From CAYOPZ01 sp964406005 (GTDB lineage Bacteria; Bacteroidota; Bacteroidia; Bacteroidales; SM23-62): a stretch of DNA of 32,019 bases. Under the pieces are notes generated by a model that saw only the letters and a program-made list of their open reading frames with translations, did no database searches and was not told where the DNA came from. Below are positions 1 through 8,225 of this stretch, piece after piece. The DNA lies in assembly GCA_964406005.1 (NCBI GenBank), contig CAYOPZ010000035.1, positions 1-32,019 of the forward strand. Reading direction: 5' to 3'. The first letter of the stretch is position 1; every line of letters begins with the position of its first letter. Made by a program: the position numbers and the translations under genes.

Positions 1-159
1 AGCATAATCAAACTTAAATCAGAAGTAAGGTTGTCTAATCTTGGGGAGTATTACCTAAAATCGTACATTGCATCTATAAAAAAAATAATAAAACAATCAA
101 TTTTATGTTTCAGTCATTTTAACAAGATTAATAATAGCTTCAAATCAAACATTAATTGA
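1..159 (+). CDS. Possible C-terminal tail of an upstream gene (partial)
   Basis: Frame 1 is open from the window edge for 52 codons and ends at TGA. The peptide is Lys/Ile/Ser/Asn-rich (it contains LGEYYLKSYIASIKKII) and I recognise no family in it. Its stop overlaps a TTG codon of the next frame, the same TTGA junction seen between the next two genes, which fits a tightly packed operon. An open frame of this length in AT-rich DNA could also be chance. The true start lies outside the window. Confidence 0.35.
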   Translation, partial: SIIKLKSEVRLSNLGEYYLKSYIASIKKIIKQSILCFSHFNKINNSFKSNIN

Positions 160-164
160 TTGCT

Positions 165-725
165 ATGAAAAAAATTACTGGAATAATTATAATCCTTTTA
201 CTGACTAAGTCAATAGCCAAAGCTGACGTGATTTATTCACCATATACAGAAATTGGAATTGTTATGTCATTCGAGGGGATTGTAAGTTATGAATTGCCTG
301 TTTTAAAAAATAACACAATAGACTTTTGGGGTGGTTTTGGAGTTGTTTCAGCGCTTGGCACCTTAAAAGATCCCGCCTTTGGGACAGAGATGGCCTTTGA
401 ATTACGGCATTATTTCAAAGATGATCTATTTGAAAAAATCAATATCGGATTTTATGCAGGATTTGCATATATGAAATATCCGGAATTCTATGGAGGACAT
501 GTGACGGGGCGAGAAAACTCAGTAGGATTTGTTCCTGGATTAAAGTTGACTTATAAGAAAAAAATAAATTCCTGGTTGGTTGGAGAACCATATGTAGGTG
601 TTTCTACACCATGGTATGGTGATGATTTTGGGGATTTATTAAGTGAGATATCTGATAGTGATCCTGGTTTAATTTTTACGTTCGGATTTCGGTTGGGCAT
701 TAATAAAATAAGAAATAAGGATTGA
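165..725 (+). CDS. Small exported protein, probably an outer-membrane beta-barrel
   Basis: About 186 residues from the ATG. The N-terminus is a clear Sec signal peptide (MKK, then a hydrophobic run of about 10 residues, with likely cleavage near AKA-D). The mature part alternates aromatic/hydrophobic and polar residues, is rich in Gly, Tyr and Phe, and ends in a strand-like segment (GLIFTFGFRLGI), as in small outer-membrane beta-barrels. No enzymatic motif is visible. An in-frame TTG nine bases upstream would add three residues (MIA) before the MKK; I prefer the ATG because it gives a canonical signal start. The stop overlaps the next gene by four bases, so the two are probably co-translated. 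The exact family is unknown to me. Confidence 0.7.
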   Translation: MKKITGIIIILLLTKSIAKADVIYSPYTEIGIVMSFEGIVSYELPVLKNNTIDFWGGFGVVSALGTLKDPAFGTEMAFELRHYFKDDLFEKINIGFYAGFAYMKYPEFYGGHVTGRENSVGFVPGLKLTYKKKINSWLVGEPYVGVSTPWYGDDFGDLLSEISDSDPGLIFTFGFRLGINKIRNKD

Positions 726-2206
726 AAAAATACGTTGCCCAACAGCAAAATAAGACTTTCAGGAATATCATTCTGGCATCCATTGTGGTGATTAGTGTAT
801 TAATGCACCTAAAGCATTTCTCAAAGGATTTGATGAGCATACATGTTTGGAGACAAACACAGACTCAATCGACCATTATTAATTTCTATGAGGAAGACAT
901 GAACATTCTTAATCCTCGTAGAAATGACCGGGGTGATACTGATGGTATTTTCAGGATGGAATTTCCACTCATGCAATGGTTGGTTGCTTGCCAGTATAAG
1001 GTATTTGGGAATCACTTGATTATAACAAGAATTTTCTTGTTTGTCATAGGACTTTTATCCATTCTCGGGATTTACAAACTTTTAGATGCCCTGTTTCATA
1101 ACACAATTCTTTCCGTGATCGGAGCATGGACTTTTAATTTTTCTCCAGGTTTTTATTATTATACCATCAACCCAATACCGGATAATTTAGCATTATGTTG
1201 TTCTATTTGGGGTATAGCTTTATTCTTTATATGGTATAATAATGGAAAAACAACTAATCTGGTATTCAGTGGTTTATTATTGAGTATTGGAGCATTATGT
1301 AAACTCCCGTTCATTATTTATTACATTATTCCAGCAGTACATTTTGCCATAGCATTTTTTAAAAAAGGATTTAATAAGAAATTATTTGCACAGTTAATCG
1401 GAGCAATTGGTTTTTCAATATTTCCAATAGCATGGTATTTATCTGTGATGCCTCACTGGCATGGAAATGCAATTGTAAGAGGAATGCTTGATAGCAATGA
1501 ATCAATAGGAAAATTACTGGATTATTACCAATTTACCTTGATTTCCACTTTGCCTGAATTACTGCTTAACTATGGCTCATTAATTTTCTTTTTGGCAGGA
1601 TTTTACTTTCTGTTCAAAAAGAGATCTTTTCGAAATCCCAAATTCGTATTATTACTTTCATTGAGCATACTGGCTTTGATGTATTACTTTTTTGAGGCAA
1701 ATGCAATTGCTAAAATCCACGATTATTATCTTTTCCCTTTCTATCCTTTGCTATTCGTTTTAGTGGCCTATGGTGCATACAATCTTTATAATTTTAAAAT
1801 TAAACTTTATCGTTACATAACAATTGTAATATTGCTTGCACTGCCAATAATATGTTATTTAAGAATGCAGGGGAGGTGGAATCCCGATTCTCCAGGGTTT
1901 AACAAAGATCTGCTGGTCTATAAGATGGAACTTCGAAATGCTGTTCCGAAAGATGCCCTTGTCGTAGCAGGCAATGATATATCATATTATATTTTCTTTT
2001 ACTACATCGATAAAAAGGGATGGTGCTTTCAAAACGATAATATAACGCCTGAGAGACTAAAATCGATGATTGAAAAAGGTGCGAAATATTTATATACAGA
2101 TTCCAACGTAATTATCAATAATGCAAATATTAATATATATCTTGACGAACTAATACTTGAAATAGGCTCAATTAAAATATACAGATTAAAAAAGATCAGC
2201 TCATAA
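722..2206 (+). CDS. Membrane glycosyltransferase, GT39/ArnT-like (GT-C fold)
   Basis: A 494-residue polytopic protein with one hydrophobic helix near residues 15-30, a hydrophilic loop, and then many further membrane spans to about residue 385, followed by a soluble C-terminal part of about 100 residues. The first loop has the family hallmark HVWRQTQT (about 41-48) and a later EFPLMQW. These are known in lipid-linked-sugar-dependent GT-C enzymes that glycosylate lipids or proteins on the outer face of the inner membrane. The start is TTG inside the overlapping TTGA; the next in-frame ATG falls inside the first membrane helix and would destroy it. The gene is strongly AT-rich (30% G+C in one counted line). 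The donor is probably a polyprenyl-phosphate sugar; the acceptor cannot be read from the sequence. Confidence 0.8.
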   Translation: MKKYVAQQQNKTFRNIILASIVVISVLMHLKHFSKDLMSIHVWRQTQTQSTIINFYEEDMNILNPRRNDRGDTDGIFRMEFPLMQWLVACQYKVFGNHLIITRIFLFVIGLLSILGIYKLLDALFHNTILSVIGAWTFNFSPGFYYYTINPIPDNLALCCSIWGIALFFIWYNNGKTTNLVFSGLLLSIGALCKLPFIIYYIIPAVHFAIAFFKKGFNKKLFAQLIGAIGFSIFPIAWYLSVMPHWHGNAIVRGMLDSNESIGKLLDYYQFTLISTLPELLLNYGSLIFFLAGFYFLFKKRSFRNPKFVLLLSLSILALMYYFFEANAIAKIHDYYLFPFYPLLFVLVAYGAYNLYNFKIKLYRYITIVILLALPIICYLRMQGRWNPDSPGFNKDLLVYKMELRNAVPKDALVVAGNDISYYIFFYYIDKKGWCFQNDNITPERLKSMIEKGAKYLYTDSNVIINNANINIYLDELILEIGSIKIYRLKKISS

Positions 2207-2297
2207 CAGCCGGTAAACAAAACACTTGTCATTGGATCTCTCAACACATTACATTAAAGTATGCGCTTCGAATGCCGGATAACCTCAAAAGGATCCC

Positions 2298-3545
2298 ATG
2301 AAGATCGTATTAACATCGGTTGGAACCCTTGGAGATATGGAGCCCTTTTTGGCAACAGGAGAAATATTGAAAGAAAAAGGGCATCAGGTTATCTGTGCTT
2401 TCCCGGAGCAATTCAGAAAACTTGCTGATGATTCCAACCTGGGATTTGCTTCTCTGGGTCTGAAATATATTGACCTGCTGGATAGTAAAGAGGGCAAAGC
2501 AGCAATGGGGGGTGCTACAGGATTCAAAAAAATCAAAGGAACAATAAAGCTTGCATTAAATCAGACTGATGCCAATAAAGAACTTCTATTCAAACAACAG
2601 GAAATAATTGAAAGAGAACAACCGGATAGAATTTTATATAATGGAAAAGCTATTTATCCTGTGATCTGGGGACTTAGAAACAAGGGAAGAACAATCTTTC
2701 TAAGCCCTTTACCTTATATGCACTATGTAAAAGGTCACACACATGTTGCTTTTAACAGTAATTTCGGTGGTTTTTTCAATAAACTGACCTTTTCATTGGC
2801 ACATTACGGAATGATCACTACAATTAAAATAAGTAAAAAGTGGTTGAATATACACGAAAAGATCAGCCGTAGCGAAATACGGGATTTGCTAAAACATAAC
2901 AAATCAATCTATACAATTTCCCCCTCTCTTTTTTCAAGACCGGATTACTGGGATGAAAATCTTAAAGTGTCAGGGTTTCACGAAAGCAATAAAAAAGTGG
3001 AATGGCAACCTGATAAGGCATTAACTGACTTTATAGAGAAGCACAACAAAATCCTGTTCATAACCTTTGGCAGCATGATTAATCCAGCTCCGGAAGAGAA
3101 GACCGGGATAATCCTTGAAATACTCGAACGCAACAAAATTCCTGCAATTATCAATACAGCTTCCGGAGGACTCGTTAAACCCGATAAATTTGATTCCGGA
3201 CTCATACATTTTGTATCCCAAATACCTTATGACTGGATTTTTCCGAAAGTATACGGTATAATTCATCATGGAGGTTCAGGGACAACTCATCTGGCGCTTA
3301 AGTACGGATGTGCAACAATGATTGTCCCGCATATTATCGACCAATTTGTATGGAATAAAATTATTTATGATAAAGGGATCGGACCGAAAGGGATTAAAAT
3401 TGGAAAAATCAACACAAGAAACCTTGAATCTAAAATTCTTGAACTATTAAATAATCAGGATTACAAGAAGAAATCGGAGCAGGTTATGAACCAGATGGAT
3501 AAAGAAAATTTAAAGGAAGAATTGTATAACTCAATAATAGAATAA
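2298..3545 (+). CDS. Glycosyltransferase, GT1 family (GtfB / sterol glucosyltransferase-like)
   Basis: A 415-residue cytosolic or peripheral GT-B enzyme. The N-terminal domain opens with the family pattern SVGTLGDMEPFLA (7-19), a glycine loop involved in acceptor/donor binding. The C-terminal domain has ITFGSM near residue 255 and the nucleotide-sugar donor motif HHGGSGTTH at 323-331, followed by a PHIIDQFVW segment that matches the P-x-x-x-DQ-x-x-W part of this family. Known members transfer sugars from UDP- or TDP-sugars to lipids, sterols or antibiotics. The acceptor here is unknown; a membrane lipid is a guess. It follows the GT39-type gene after 91 bases with no obvious terminator, so it may belong to the same surface-glycan or glycolipid set. 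Confidence 0.8.
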   Translation: MKIVLTSVGTLGDMEPFLATGEILKEKGHQVICAFPEQFRKLADDSNLGFASLGLKYIDLLDSKEGKAAMGGATGFKKIKGTIKLALNQTDANKELLFKQQEIIEREQPDRILYNGKAIYPVIWGLRNKGRTIFLSPLPYMHYVKGHTHVAFNSNFGGFFNKLTFSLAHYGMITTIKISKKWLNIHEKISRSEIRDLLKHNKSIYTISPSLFSRPDYWDENLKVSGFHESNKKVEWQPDKALTDFIEKHNKILFITFGSMINPAPEEKTGIILEILERNKIPAIINTASGGLVKPDKFDSGLIHFVSQIPYDWIFPKVYGIIHHGGSGTTHLALKYGCATMIVPHIIDQFVWNKIIYDKGIGPKGIKIGKINTRNLESKILELLNNQDYKKKSEQVMNQMDKENLKEELYNSIIE

Positions 3546-3624
3546 CAGGCTGAAATATGTTATCCGAACGTACAGACGCCCGGTACGTAATGATTATAAT
3601 CAAGGTAAAAGAAAATTTATTGAA

Positions 3625-4092
3625 TTGAAAAAACAAATCATGACCGGCTTTGAAGAGAGATTTAAACCCGCAGCACCTAAAAAGGTATTGCTTGTGATTG
3701 CCGGAGCAATGTGGTGTTGTGTAGGGATCATGCTGGTTTTGATGGCAGTTCACTGGTTGTACATTTATGAAGGGAATCCCTGGCTTTTTACCGTCCCCGG
3801 GCTTATTGCGGCACTGATTATTCATCATTTCGGATTCCTGAAAATTGTAGATAAAAACCTGGGGCGTATTTCGCGATTGCCGGGCAGGCCATGTATTTTC
3901 TCATTTGTTTCCTGGAAAAGCTATCTCATTATCATCATCATGGTTGCCATGGGTATCACTCTTCGCCACTCTCCCATACCAAAGCAATATCTTTCTGTAA
4001 TATATTTAGGTATCGGTCTGGCACTACTTCTTTCAAGTATCAGGTATTTCAGAAATTTAAAGTTTTCTTTATTTCAGAATATTAAAAAATGA
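3625..4092 (+). CDS. Small integral membrane protein, unknown function
   Basis: 155 residues with about four hydrophobic segments (roughly 20-45, 53-68, 97-112 and 122-138) separated by short basic loops. I see no catalytic motif or known family. The start is uncertain: TTG gives MKKQIM and an ATG five codons later gives MTGFEERF. The stop overlaps the next start as ATGA, so translation is probably coupled to the YdeI-like gene downstream. The two may act together, but the sequence does not show how. Confidence 0.6.
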   Translation: MKKQIMTGFEERFKPAAPKKVLLVIAGAMWCCVGIMLVLMAVHWLYIYEGNPWLFTVPGLIAALIIHHFGFLKIVDKNLGRISRLPGRPCIFSFVSWKSYLIIIIMVAMGITLRHSPIPKQYLSVIYLGIGLALLLSSIRYFRNLKFSLFQNIKK

Positions 4093-4676
4093 ATGGAATG
4101 AATCCCGAGGTTGATGTATTTATAAGTAAATCCAAAAAGTGGCAGGAAGAATTTGCGAAATTGAGAACGATCGTTCTTGACTGTCAGCTTAACGAAGAAT
4201 TGAAGTGGTATCAACCCTGTTACACTTATAAGAAAAGTAACGTGGTTATTATAGGTGGATTTAAAGAATACTGTGTGCTTAGTTTTTTCAAAGGCGCCTT
4301 GTTAAAGGATCCCAACGGCATTCTCGTCAAACCCGGGGAGAATACGCAGGCAACACGTCAGATCCGGTTCACCGATGTCCGGGAAATAGTTGAGATGGAA
4401 CACACCCTGAAAGCCTATATTTATGAAGCCATTGAAGTAGAAAGAGCCGGTTTGAAAGTGAATTTTAAAAAGACCTCGGAATTTAAAATCCCTGAAGAGT
4501 TTCAAAATAAATTAAATGAAATACCGGCTTTGAAAACGGCTTTTGATGCATTGACACCGGGACGGCAAAGAGCGTACATTCTACATTTTTCTTCACCCAA
4601 ACAATCCAAAACCCGGGAGTCAAGGATTGAAAAATGTTTGCAGCAAATTCTCAATGGAAAGGGATTAAATGATTAG
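4089..4676 (+). CDS. YdeI/OmdA family protein with N-terminal DUF1801-type domain
   Basis: 195 residues. Residues about 10-115 look like the DUF1801 fold (K-WQEEFAKLRTIV, then ELKWYQPCYTY and VVIIGGFKEYCVLSFFKG). The C-terminal part has the YdeI signature (TPGRQRAYILHFSSPKQSKTR) that ends in a basic tail. Bacterial YdeI-type proteins are soluble; some have been linked to tolerance of antimicrobial peptides, but the biochemical activity is not established. The ATG overlaps the preceding membrane-protein gene by four bases. There is no signal peptide. The domain identification is firm, the function is not. Confidence 0.8.
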   Translation: MNGMNPEVDVFISKSKKWQEEFAKLRTIVLDCQLNEELKWYQPCYTYKKSNVVIIGGFKEYCVLSFFKGALLKDPNGILVKPGENTQATRQIRFTDVREIVEMEHTLKAYIYEAIEVERAGLKVNFKKTSEFKIPEEFQNKLNEIPALKTAFDALTPGRQRAYILHFSSPKQSKTRESRIEKCLQQILNGKGLND

Positions 4677-4771
4677 TGCAACTGTAATTGCCACGACCAA
4701 ACCCGCGCATTAAAATAACCTCTATCCGCTGACCGTAACAGCAAGCTCACCAGAGATATTCTTCACAATAA

Positions 4772-4785
4772 ACTAATTGATTAGT
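4772..4785. repeat. 14-bp palindrome upstream of the DUF2089 operon
   Basis: ACTAAT-TG-ATTAGT is a perfect 6-bp inverted repeat with a two-base centre, just upstream of the candidate -33 element of the next promoter. The position and symmetry fit an operator for a small dimeric DNA-binding protein, possibly the DUF2089 protein itself. In AT-rich DNA a palindrome of this size can be chance. Confidence 0.3.
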
Positions 4786-4798
4786 AAACATAATTAAT

Positions 4799-4829
4799 TT
4801 TGTATTAAATAATATTTATCTTAATTTTA
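4799..4829 (+). promoter_or_regulatory. Bacteroidota-type promoter for the DUF2089 operon
   Basis: TTTG, then a 19-base spacer, then TAATTTTA. This matches the Bacteroidota housekeeping consensus TTTG-N19-TAnnTTTG at all but the last base. It leaves a leader of about 30 bases before the DUF2089 ATG. It is the best promoter match I found in the window. Confidence 0.55.
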
Positions 4830-4863
4830 ATATTATTTATTATATTTATACAAAATATTGAAA

Positions 4864-5157
4864 ATGAATAAGACACTTCCCTTAATATGTCCAAGTTGCA
4901 ATAGTGTACTGAAAGTTGAAAAATTGTTCTGTGAGAATTGCGAAACCGAGGTAACAGGCCTGTACTCGCTGCCAGTAATATCTCAATTATCCATTGATGA
5001 CCAAAATTTTATCCTGGACTTTATAAAAGCAAGCGGAAGTTTGAAAATAATGGCTCAAAATATGAAATTGAGTTATCCGACGGTTAGAAACAAGCTCGAT
5101 GATATAATTAACGGAATTAAAAAAATCGAAACCGATGAAGATCAACTATCTGGTTAA
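4864..5157 (+). CDS. DUF2089-like zinc-ribbon / HTH protein
   Basis: 97 residues from the ATG (a TTG two codons earlier is the alternative). Two CxxC pairs near the N-terminus (CPSC and CENC) form a likely zinc ribbon. The second half has a helix-turn-helix-like segment (SGSLKIMAQNMKLSYPTVRNKLDDII) typical of DUF2089, a family of small putative transcription regulators. It is the first gene of a compact operon whose other products are membrane or exported, so an autoregulator that controls this envelope operon is a reasonable inference. It overlaps the next gene by 23 bases. Confidence 0.75.
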   Translation: MNKTLPLICPSCNSVLKVEKLFCENCETEVTGLYSLPVISQLSIDDQNFILDFIKASGSLKIMAQNMKLSYPTVRNKLDDIINGIKKIETDEDQLSG

Positions 5158-5680
5158 TCCTTTTACACGAATTGCCGGACTTAAATCCCTGATTGCAGGA
5201 TTAACAGGTTTATTGTTGGTTTCCTGGTTATCTTATCAGACAGGCACACACCAGAACGGACTTTCAAATATTGACTTTGCCAAGGATGCCGATTTCGTCT
5301 TTTACCTTATTGAGCATCTTGCAGGCTGGATTTCTGTATCGATATTCCTGTTCATATCCGGATTGATCCTGTCAAAGACAAAAATCAGATTATTGGATGT
5401 TCTGGGAACTTCATCATTCGCAAGAATACCGTTGGTCATCGTGCCGCTTGTCAGATTGATTCCTTCCCTGAGAAGTTTTGTATTTCTATCGTGGGAGATG
5501 TACCTGGTATCCGCAATTTATTTGCTTTCTGCCGTTTGGACCATCGCATTGCTGTTCAATGGCTTTAAAATTTCCTGTAACTTAAAGAAGGAGAGATTAA
5601 TAGTATCATTCATTGTCAGCCTCATATTATCGGAAGCAGCAACAAAACTGCTGATTATATTCATAACATTTAAACCTTAA
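5135..5680 (+). CDS. YIP1-domain-like integral membrane protein
   Basis: 181 residues, with about five hydrophobic segments. The N-terminal NPFTRIAGLKSLIAGL and the segment LDVLGTSSFARIPLVIVPL resemble bacterial YIP1-family membrane proteins, whose role is unknown. There is no signal peptide apart from the first membrane span. The ATG lies inside the DUF2089 gene (23-base overlap), and only three bases separate its stop from the next ATG, so it is part of the same transcript. The family call rests on memory of typical sequences. Confidence 0.6.
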   Translation: MKINYLVNPFTRIAGLKSLIAGLTGLLLVSWLSYQTGTHQNGLSNIDFAKDADFVFYLIEHLAGWISVSIFLFISGLILSKTKIRLLDVLGTSSFARIPLVIVPLVRLIPSLRSFVFLSWEMYLVSAIYLLSAVWTIALLFNGFKISCNLKKERLIVSFIVSLILSEAATKLLIIFITFKP

Positions 5681-5683
5681 ATC

Positions 5684-6127
5684 ATGAAATCAATATCATT
5701 GGTAATGGGAATGGCCTTGATCATTTGCCTGGATTCATGCAGCCAGGACCTTAGAAAACTGTCAGAATCAGAGGTGGATGAACATAAAGTGCAAATTGCT
5801 CATGACTTTGCATTAAATTACCTGACACAATTGAAAGAGGGTGGTTTCTACGAGTTCCGGGACGAAGTAATTGAAGTATTGAAAACCCAGCTGACAGAGG
5901 AAAATCAAAAAGCTGGCTACCGGCAACTTAAAGATCAGTTTGGTGATTTTGAAGGCCTTGAATATGCCGAAACATGGGTTCAGGGGAATAATGATTCAAT
6001 ACAGATTTTCAGATTCAAAAGCGACTTTGATAAAAGCAATAAGAAACTTGAGGTACGGGTCGTTTTGGATGCATCGGAGAAGATTGCGGGATTATGGATA
6101 AAACCATGGTCGGATATGCTAAACTAA
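5684..6127 (+). CDS. DUF3887-type lipoprotein
   Basis: 147 residues. The hydrophobic N-terminus ends in a lipobox-like LDSC with Cys19 (Asp at -2 is unusual). The rest (HDFALNYLTQLKEGGF, then FGDFEGLEY, VQGNNDSIQIFRFKSDF and a KIAGLWIKP end) matches the small cystatin/NTF2-like DUF3887 fold, which I associate with secreted hydrolases. The 34-base overlap with the hydrolase gene suggests that the two products act together at the envelope. No catalytic residues are apparent. It may bind substrate or the partner enzyme. Confidence 0.65.
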   Translation: MKSISLVMGMALIICLDSCSQDLRKLSESEVDEHKVQIAHDFALNYLTQLKEGGFYEFRDEVIEVLKTQLTEENQKAGYRQLKDQFGDFEGLEYAETWVQGNNDSIQIFRFKSDFDKSNKKLEVRVVLDASEKIAGLWIKPWSDMLN

Positions 6128-7098
6128 TAGCAGTGGGATATAAAGCATCAAAGGGGACGAAAGGTCAAATAACAACAATTCTAATTTCGTTCTGCCTGGC
6201 AAACAGTCTTTTTGCAGTCCGGCAAGACAGCATCGTCAGGCTTGAAACCAAAAATGGGACATTGGAAGGTTCTCTTGTTGTTCCCGGGGGAATAAAAAGA
6301 ATGCCTGTTGCACTGATCATAGCGGGATCAGGCCCGACAGACAGAGATGGCAATCAGCCTGCAATGCAAAATAATTCCCTGAAGATGCTGGCCGATGCTT
6401 TATCTCAGAACGGAATTGCATCTTTGAGGTATGACAAGCGAGGTGTCGGGAAAAGCCAAAAGGCCGGTGGTAATGAAATAGACATGCGATTTGAGCAGTT
6501 CATATCGGATGCTGAAGGCTGGATCGAACTGCTTAAAAAAGACAAACGGTTCAATGAGGTAACAGTAATCGGACACAGCCAGGGTTCACTGCTGGGAATG
6601 CTTGCTTCACAAGAAGGGAATGTTGACAGGTTTGTTTCTATTGCCGGCCCGGGAAAATCAATAGACAAAACCATTAAAGAGCAATTTCAGTCACAATCTC
6701 CGGAAATATCAGAGATGGCGCTGCCCATCATTGACAAGCTTACCCGGGGAGAAACCGTAGATACCGTAAGTCCGGTGCTGTATTCATTGTTCCGGCCAAG
6801 CGTTCAGCCGTACATTATCTCATGGATGAAATACGACCCGGCCAAGGAAATTGCCAGGCTTAAAATTCCTGTGTTGATTATCCAGGGCTCAACAGATATC
6901 CAGGTAAGTGAAGAGGATGCAAATATACTTGCCGAAGCAAATCCAGAGTCAAAATTGATTATTGTCAAGGGAATGAATCACATCTTCAGGGAAACTGAAC
7001 CGGAACGAATGAAGAATATCGCGACCTATAATCAACCGGAATTGCCTATAAAACCTGAGCTGGTTGAAATAATCACTGATTTTATCAAAAACGAATAA
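6094..7098 (+). CDS. Exported alpha/beta-fold serine hydrolase
   Basis: 334 residues as called. The nucleophile elbow is GHSQG with Ser162. An oxyanion-type segment AGSGPTDRDGN is at 77-87 and RYDKRGVGKS at 112-121. The acid Asp is likely in QGSTDIQVS and the His in GMNHIF. This pattern is typical of secreted Bacteroidota esterase/peptidase-like hydrolases; the substrate is unknown. A hydrophobic stretch at about 27-41 (TTILISFCLANSLFA) reads as a signal peptide, so the true start may be ATG 6106 or GTG 6133 rather than the first ATG. It is the last gene of the DUF2089 operon. Confidence 0.8.
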   Translation: MDKTMVGYAKLIAVGYKASKGTKGQITTILISFCLANSLFAVRQDSIVRLETKNGTLEGSLVVPGGIKRMPVALIIAGSGPTDRDGNQPAMQNNSLKMLADALSQNGIASLRYDKRGVGKSQKAGGNEIDMRFEQFISDAEGWIELLKKDKRFNEVTVIGHSQGSLLGMLASQEGNVDRFVSIAGPGKSIDKTIKEQFQSQSPEISEMALPIIDKLTRGETVDTVSPVLYSLFRPSVQPYIISWMKYDPAKEIARLKIPVLIIQGSTDIQVSEEDANILAEANPESKLIIVKGMNHIFRETEPERMKNIATYNQPELPIKPELVEIITDFIKNE

Positions 7099-7416
7099 AA
7101 CCGGCAAACGGAGCCGCAGTGATGAATAAATACTCATTTCCCTGAGGAAATTCGGCAGGCCGAACCGGGAAAACCGACCTCAATTTTCCAACACCACGGG
7201 CTAAATCTTTACGTTATTATTTGAATATATCTGCAGTATACGTATTTTACAAGATCTATTGACAGGTTAATTTTCGATCCCTTATCTGGGTTTCGGGTGA
7301 CGTATTCGCACCTGCAACATGGTCTGTACGGATACACAGAAACCTGGGCCATAGGTGTACGAATGCCGGAGAGATACTTATGATTTGAAATCTGAAGATG
7401 CTTTAAATTTAAAATT
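7099..7416. other. Intergenic region with hairpins, no gene
   Basis: 318 bases with no convincing coding frame on either strand. The left end has a short stem (TTCGG-cagg-CCGAA, 7151-7164) that could end the upstream operon, but it lacks a T-run. TTTG at 7220 with TATTTTAC 19 bases later is a weak promoter-like pair. A long imperfect hairpin occupies 7302-7366 and is listed separately. The final AT-rich stretch leads into the hemerythrin gene. Confidence 0.5.
7302..7366. other. 65-nt imperfect hairpin in the leader of the hemerythrin gene
   Basis: Four successive arms pair in order: GTATTCG with CGAATGC (one G.T wobble), CACCT with AGGTG, ATGG with CCAT, and TCTGT with ACAGA. The apical loop is eight bases. 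Interruptions are a TA bulge, a five-base bulge (GCAAC) and an eight-base one (AACCTGGG). That is 21 pairs in 65 bases. It ends about 50 bases before the downstream ATG, so it could be a structured 5' leader. It could also be a decayed palindromic repeat. Confidence 0.4.
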
Positions 7417-8145
7417 ATGAAAACAACCAGGAAAAATGAACTATCTCCCGTCGAAGGCACGGACAATAAAAGGCGGGATTTTCTGAAAAAAGGAGTTCTC
7501 TGGGGTACCCTGGCCGGTGTCGCCGGGTTGAGTTCCATAACCGGCTGTACCGAAGAAGACGAGGAAGATATTTCACCCTCGGAAGACCTTATGCGGGAAC
7601 ACGGGGTATTGAACCGGATTTTGCTTATCTACGATACCTGCAAGATGAATCTTGTCAACGGTGAAGAATTCCCACCCGAGGTTTTGCAAAATTCCGCATT
7701 GATAATCCGGGATTTTATAGAAGATTATCATGAAAAACTGGAAGAAGACTTTCTTTTCCCGCGTTTCGCAAAAGCCAATTACCTGGCAGACCTTGTACAG
7801 GTGCTCTACATCCAACATTCGGCAGGCCGGGATCTGACCGGGCAGATCATCCAATTGACAGGGACGAACTCCCTGACGGACACAGATGAAAACCAGAAGC
7901 TTATAAAACTTCTAAACGATTTTAATACCATGTACCGTCCGCATGAAGCACGTGAAGATACCGTATTGTTCCCTGCACTTCGAAAAATAATCTCAAAAAA
8001 CGAATATTTTGCCCTGGGTGAAGATTTTGAAAAAAAGGAACACGAATTGTTTGGAGAAGACGGCTTTGAAGCAATGGTAGAAAAAGTATCCGATCTGGAA
8101 AAACAACTGGGGATATTCGACCTGTCAAAATTCACACCGCAGTAA
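7417..8145 (+). CDS. Tat-exported lipoprotein with hemerythrin (HHE) domain
   Basis: 242 residues. The N-terminus has a twin-arginine motif (KRRDFLKKG, 18-26), a hydrophobic stretch, and a lipobox ITGC with Cys44, so the product is probably exported folded and lipid-anchored. The HHE domain covers about 55-235 and has candidate iron ligands His62, His105 with Glu109/110, His134, and His176 with Glu180. The two pseudo-repeats HEKLEEDFLFP and HEAREDTVLFP are typical of the family. Known hemerythrin-like proteins bind a di-iron centre for oxygen, NO or iron handling. The DoxX gene follows after 80 bases. Confidence 0.85.
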   Translation: MKTTRKNELSPVEGTDNKRRDFLKKGVLWGTLAGVAGLSSITGCTEEDEEDISPSEDLMREHGVLNRILLIYDTCKMNLVNGEEFPPEVLQNSALIIRDFIEDYHEKLEEDFLFPRFAKANYLADLVQVLYIQHSAGRDLTGQIIQLTGTNSLTDTDENQKLIKLLNDFNTMYRPHEAREDTVLFPALRKIISKNEYFALGEDFEKKEHELFGEDGFEAMVEKVSDLEKQLGIFDLSKFTPQ

Positions 8146-8225
8146 AAAAGCGGGTGAATCGGGAGCAACGCAGGCCGTATTCTTGCTGCACCCGGTAGAC
8201 CCGGAACGATAAAAACAATAATGAA

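Noticed and set aside
7384..7411. TTTG and TAAATTTA directly before the hemerythrin ATG
   Set aside because: The spacer is 16 bases rather than 19-20, and transcription would begin almost at the start codon.
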